Below are positions 61,171 to 64,000 of a stretch of 64,000 nucleotides of DNA, one piece after another. The notes under the pieces are model-generated. The model had not been told where the DNA came from, ran no database searches, and saw only the letters and a list, made by a program, of their open reading frames with translations. The translations under genes were made by a program, and so were the position numbers. This DNA comes from Modicisalibacter sp049808615. Its GTDB lineage: Bacteria; Pseudomonadota; Gammaproteobacteria; Pseudomonadales; Halomonadaceae. The number at the start of each line of letters is the position of its first letter. Position 1 is the first letter of the stretch. The stretch covers positions 62,001-126,000 of the forward strand of contig NZ_JBNCAN010000010.1 in assembly GCF_049808615.1 (NCBI RefSeq). The letters run 5' to 3'.

Positions 61171-61215
61171 AACGTGCTCTCCTCTCATCCCCCAGGTAGC
61201 GGGGTCTCACGAGAG
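61171..61215 (-). promoter_or_regulatory. 5' leader related to that of the primase gene
   Basis: On the minus strand the leader reads CCTACCTCTCGTGAGA...CCCCGCTACCTGGGGG...GATGAGAGGAG. It closely resembles the leader of the primase-like gene (62758-62805), sharing CCTACCTC, GTGAGA-CC, a small GC hairpin and ATGAGAG-GGAG. Confidence 0.6.
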
Positions 61216-61624
61216 GTAGGGGGGGCACTGACAGATAGCTAAGGAGGTGACGCAACTAGCTGAATATCAAAAGAAAACGAAGAATGAGCGCAGAAACTGA
61301 AACGTATCGCATGGAGAACTGATGTACCGCGCATGGGAACTAGACGAATACGCTAGGCCCCATTCACCACGAGTCGCAGCGCATATAATCGACAAGAATA
61401 AAAAAGCTGATCATGGAAATAAGGCAAAGGAAGCGACAGCCGACCCCGTGCTGATGGCCTTGAATACTGACGCTCCTCCAGGTGGATTGCTTGCCACCCT
61501 GAAGAGTGTCCCGAAAGCAACAAACAGGGAGCGGAGGTTAACGATGATTTAACTGAACGACGCTCCATTCCCACGAAACACTTGATTCAGCTAACAAGCA
61601 TCCCGTCCCTATGGCTGAACATTA
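61216..61624. other. Intergenic region, mostly without recognised genes
   Basis: About 400 bases, more AT-rich than its neighbours. Only one weak rightward frame (61322-61552) is present. Confidence 0.4.
61322..61552 (+). CDS. Possible small protein
   Basis: A 76-residue basic frame (MYRAWELDEYARPHSPRVAAHI) preceded by GGAG seven bases upstream of the ATG. It stands alone against the strand of its neighbours and has no recognised motif, so it may be chance. Confidence 0.3.
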   Translation: MYRAWELDEYARPHSPRVAAHIIDKNKKADHGNKAKEATADPVLMALNTDAPPGGLLATLKSVPKATNRERRLTMI

Positions 61625-61658
61625 AAAAGCCCTCCCAACAGGATGTTAGGAGGGCTTG
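61624..61658 (-). terminator. Terminator of the primase-like gene
   Basis: AGCCCTCC (61628-61635) pairs with GGAGGGCT (61649-61656). On the minus strand it is followed by a T-run. Confidence 0.82.
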
Positions 61659-61662
61659 AAGG

Positions 61663-62757
61663 TTAAGCGGCCTGACCTTCGCGAGGAAACCTCGCCAGGT
61701 TGCCACTGGTGTACACGTCAGCCCAGTCCAGGCTTTTGTCAGGACCGGAGCTGGGTGCATCCGGGATTCGGATAGACGCCTGAATCCCCTTCTCCCATAG
61801 GCGAGCCTGAAGCGCTTTTGCCGCATCCTGCCCAGCCCTTCGACCCTTCTTGTCCGGCAGGTCACGATCAGCCCAGATCACGACCTCCTTGACCCCTTCT
61901 GGTGGCTCAAAAGCCCCCATCAGAGACGCGGACAACACGGGCCATACCGGCATGCCTGTCGCTGCCCGAACAGCCAGGGCAGTCTCAATGCCCTCGGCGA
62001 TGCCGAGAACACCGCCGACCGCACTGCCAAGCCGGATAGCACCACCACCGACCTCGCCGCCATTGACGACCGGAAACAGCTTCTTGGCCTTCGCCACGGG
62101 CGCCTTCTCCACCACACCGTTCTGTGAACGGTGGAGATACGTCCGGTGCATGGTCACAGGTTGGCCATCGGCATCCCGCACGATCGTCAGCAAGGCCGGG
62201 TAGTGGCCCACCACCTTGCCTTTCTCGATGTAGGCGAGGTTCGGGTGAAGCCGCGCCTCGCTTTCCATCACGCTGAGCATCGACTTCACGGGCAAGCCGC
62301 GGAATTGCAGGTAGCTCCCCAGGAGAAACCTGCCTTCCCCCTTGTCCAGCGGCAGAGCTTCCGTCCAGCGCTTACGCAGCGTGGGGCGGATGTCCTGCTT
62401 GGGCTTGGGCTTAGGCGGCACGGGCCGCGACACAGCAGGCGCCAGCGGCTCAACCGACTTCTCGCCGAGCGCTCCCATCACCTGCTCCAGGATCTCCGGG
62501 AGATTCCAGCCCTTCAGCTCCTTGAGCAGGCTGAAGCCATCCCAGTTACCGCAAGTGCAGATCGCTGTGCCACGCAGCTGAAAGTCGCGATCGAGCCGGA
62601 AGTCCTCTTTCCCACCATGGACGGGGCAATCGATATGCGTGCCAGGGTGCTCGAGAGCTGCGTCCAGCTCAGGACAGAGGGCTTGGAAGACCTCCCCCCA
62701 GCGCCCTTGGGCGATACGCTTCACATCAGCGATCTCGTACTTGTTGCTCTTGCTCAT
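61663..62757 (-). CDS. Toprim primase-like protein with zinc-binding N-terminus
   Basis: A 364-residue protein. The N-terminal part has CPVHGGKEDFRL and CTCGNWDGF, a CHC2-like zinc motif. A toprim domain follows (VLGIAEGIETALAVRAATG; EVVIWADRDLPDKKGRRAGQDAA). This layout is that of plasmid/phage primases and ICE DUF7146 proteins, likely priming the incoming single strand. It lacks a separate polymerase domain. Confidence 0.88.
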   Translation of the reverse strand: MSKSNKYEIADVKRIAQGRWGEVFQALCPELDAALEHPGTHIDCPVHGGKEDFRLDRDFQLRGTAICTCGNWDGFSLLKELKGWNLPEILEQVMGALGEKSVEPLAPAVSRPVPPKPKPKQDIRPTLRKRWTEALPLDKGEGRFLLGSYLQFRGLPVKSMLSVMESEARLHPNLAYIEKGKVVGHYPALLTIVRDADGQPVTMHRTYLHRSQNGVVEKAPVAKAKKLFPVVNGGEVGGGAIRLGSAVGGVLGIAEGIETALAVRAATGMPVWPVLSASLMGAFEPPEGVKEVVIWADRDLPDKKGRRAGQDAAKALQARLWEKGIQASIRIPDAPSSGPDKSLDWADVYTSGNLARFPREGQAA

Positions 62758-62805
62758 GATCAGTCTCCTCTCTCATTCCCGGTTGCCCGGATCTCACAAG
62801 GAGGT
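62758..62805 (-). promoter_or_regulatory. 5' leader related to that of the ERF gene
   Basis: On the minus strand: CCTACCTCCTTGTGAGATCCGGGC, then an imperfect hairpin (CCGGG...CCGGG region) and ATGAGAGAGGAG. See the similar leader at 61171-61215. Confidence 0.6.
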
Positions 62806-62885
62806 AGGGCGAGGTGTGACGGTTATGGAGAGATAGGGGAGCGACTGCCACGTTCGCGGGTGACGGGATCAAGGCGCCAGCTCGA

Positions 62886-62899
62886 TTTCGCATGCGAAA
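62886..62899. repeat. TTTCGCATGCGAAA palindrome, site 6
   Basis: A perfect copy just beside the terminator of the methyltransferase gene. Confidence 0.8.
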
Positions 62900-62902
62900 C
62901 TG

Positions 62903-62936
62903 AAAAAAGCCCCAAGCACGGATGTGCCTGGGGCTT
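62903..62936 (-). terminator. Terminator of the cytosine methyltransferase gene
   Basis: AGCCCC (62908-62913) pairs with GGGGCT (62930-62935), extended inside by GCAC/GTGC, with a T-run on the minus strand. Confidence 0.82.
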
Positions 62937-62946
62937 GAAGGGTAGA

Positions 62947-63978
62947 TCAGGCTGCTATGGCATCTGAGCGTTTCAAGCTCGCCAAGCAGTTGCCGACCAG
63001 ACGGCCTACGGCACGGAATGCCGTGAACACGACTGATTGGCCCAGCAACTCATGGCTGACGGTTTCCGACAGGCCATGAACCAGCTCTTCCGGGATCGTC
63101 TTAACCCGGGCATGTTCCGCCTTGGTCAGGAGACGGGACAAGCTGGGGTCATCCGGGTGCCGGATGAACGGCTCAGTAGATCGGGCCTTCGCGTAGCCGC
63201 GCCCAATCGTCCCGAGGCCATCCTCGCTTCCATCGAGCAGCTGCCGACGAAAGCCTTTCCCTGAGGCCAGGTCACGCGCCTCCTTGTCCGCCAGGTACGA
63301 GTAGGCCTTGTACCGTGACTCGACCGCTTCACGAGGTTCAAGCACCTCCTGAAGCGAGGCTTCACGCTGACGCACCGGCTCCAGCTTACCGAGGTCAACC
63401 TCAACCCCTTTGCTGACCGCGAGCATGCACAGCCTGTCACGCCGCTCCAATGCACCGAGGGCATGCCCATCGAGGACAGTCTCCTGGACCTCGTAGCCAA
63501 GCCCCGACAGCACATTGCGAATCACCATCATGCTGACAGTGTTCTGGTAGGGCGGGACATTCTCGAGCAGGACGGCTGCCGGCCGAAGGGTCTGGATGGC
63601 ATTCAGAAAGGCGACGAAAAGGCTCCCAGCCGTCTCGTGCGCTTCCGCATGCGCCAGGCCATTCTTGGCACGCCCCGACAAACTGGCGCCTGTGCAGGGC
63701 AAACCGGCCAATAACAGGTGGACAGGAGGCAGCTTATGCCACTCCACATCCTGCATTGGCCCCTGGATAGCGATACTGTCCTCATCCCAGACGGGATTGT
63801 TGGCCAGTGAAGCATCCAGGTAGGCACCCTCCAGCTCATTGGCAAAGGCCAATCGAGAGGGCACTCCGGCATCTGCCAGCCCCGTGTGTATGGCCAGATC
63901 AAGCACGCCACCGCCATGCGCGATCGAACCAATTTCCAAGGGCTCCCCGTTGCTGAGGGTCTTGAGCAGCCGCTCCAT
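62947..63978 (-). CDS. C5-cytosine DNA methyltransferase (5' end may lie outside the window)
   Basis: The visible 343 residues carry the C5-methyltransferase motifs: motif I IGSIAHGGGVLDLAI, motif IV with catalytic Cys (GLPCTGAS), motif VI (VLLENVPPY) and motif VIII (LERRDRL). No restriction partner is seen. The ATG at 63978 lacks a clear ribosome site and the frame stays open to the right edge, so the true start may be beyond. It may protect the plasmid from host restriction. Confidence 0.88.
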   Translation of the reverse strand: MERLLKTLSNGEPLEIGSIAHGGGVLDLAIHTGLADAGVPSRLAFANELEGAYLDASLANNPVWDEDSIAIQGPMQDVEWHKLPPVHLLLAGLPCTGASLSGRAKNGLAHAEAHETAGSLFVAFLNAIQTLRPAAVLLENVPPYQNTVSMMVIRNVLSGLGYEVQETVLDGHALGALERRDRLCMLAVSKGVEVDLGKLEPVRQREASLQEVLEPREAVESRYKAYSYLADKEARDLASGKGFRRQLLDGSEDGLGTIGRGYAKARSTEPFIRHPDDPSLSRLLTKAEHARVKTIPEELVHGLSETVSHELLGQSVVFTAFRAVGRLVGNCLASLKRSDAIAA

Positions 63979-64000
63979 GCGCTCCGACTCAGCGAGGTCG

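Overview
The window is a piece of a large, GC-rich, self-transmissible plasmid (or plasmid-like element) of a gammaproteobacterium. The evidence is an iteron origin with a Rep_3 initiator, an F-type type IV secretion system (T4SS), a plasmid topoisomerase III, a KorA/TrfB-type repressor, a plasmid umuDC pair under a LexA box, a RES/Xre toxin-antitoxin pair and many small accessory genes. Base composition and gene content would fit a halophilic member of the Halomonadaceae, but that is an inference; nothing in the window proves the host.

Layout. (1) 1-8405, minus strand: first T4SS block, reading leftwards as 8100 ORF, thioredoxin-fold protein, OmpA-like lipoprotein, tandem OB-fold protein, lytic transglycosylase, pilin (TraA), TraL, TraE, TraK, TraB, TraV, TraC (cut by the left edge). 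(2) 8576-18381: accessory genes, including two DUF4942 proteins (one fused to a methyltransferase), a KorA/TrfB repressor, a PH-domain membrane protein, a DUF5983 protein and a DUF2786 protein. (3) 18398-22781: stability and replication: UmuC/UmuD, RES toxin with Xre antitoxin, oriV with two classes of iterons, Rep. (4) 22863-34910: accessory region with a DEDDh exonuclease, a DnaJ-GrpE fusion lacking the J domain, a PAPS-reductase-family protein, a degenerate SpoT/Mesh1-like protein, a membrane-anchored HTH protein, an RMF-like protein and many small unknowns. (5) 34891-40593: RecD2-like helicase, topoisomerase III, an unknown Cys-containing protein. (6) 40594-42066: 1.5 kb without convincing genes, holding seven 80-bp tandem repeats and a duplicated two-hairpin element. 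(7) 42067-44291: four regulatory-type genes, two of which have head-to-head overlapping start codons. (8) 44269-53810: second T4SS block (TraW, TraU, TrbC, a two-part TraN, two periplasmic proteins, a TraD-like coupling protein) and a possible entry-exclusion protein. (9) 53842-60444, minus: TraG, TraH, TraF and a YdjM-like protein. (10) 60517-63978, minus: ERF annealing protein, toprim primase-like protein, C5-cytosine methyltransferase.

The three T4SS blocks together supply nearly all core F-type pilus and mating-pair genes. No relaxase and no oriT were recognised in the window, so DNA processing for transfer must lie outside it or be of an unrecognised type.

The most interesting items are: the chaperone fusion close to the iteron origin; a 14-bp palindrome (TTTCGCATGCGAAA) dispersed at six places; a shared operator-like motif lying on the -10 boxes of several promoters; a second palindrome occupying promoter spacers; strong enrichment of GCGCCAGC in the backbone; and the 80-bp satellite array.
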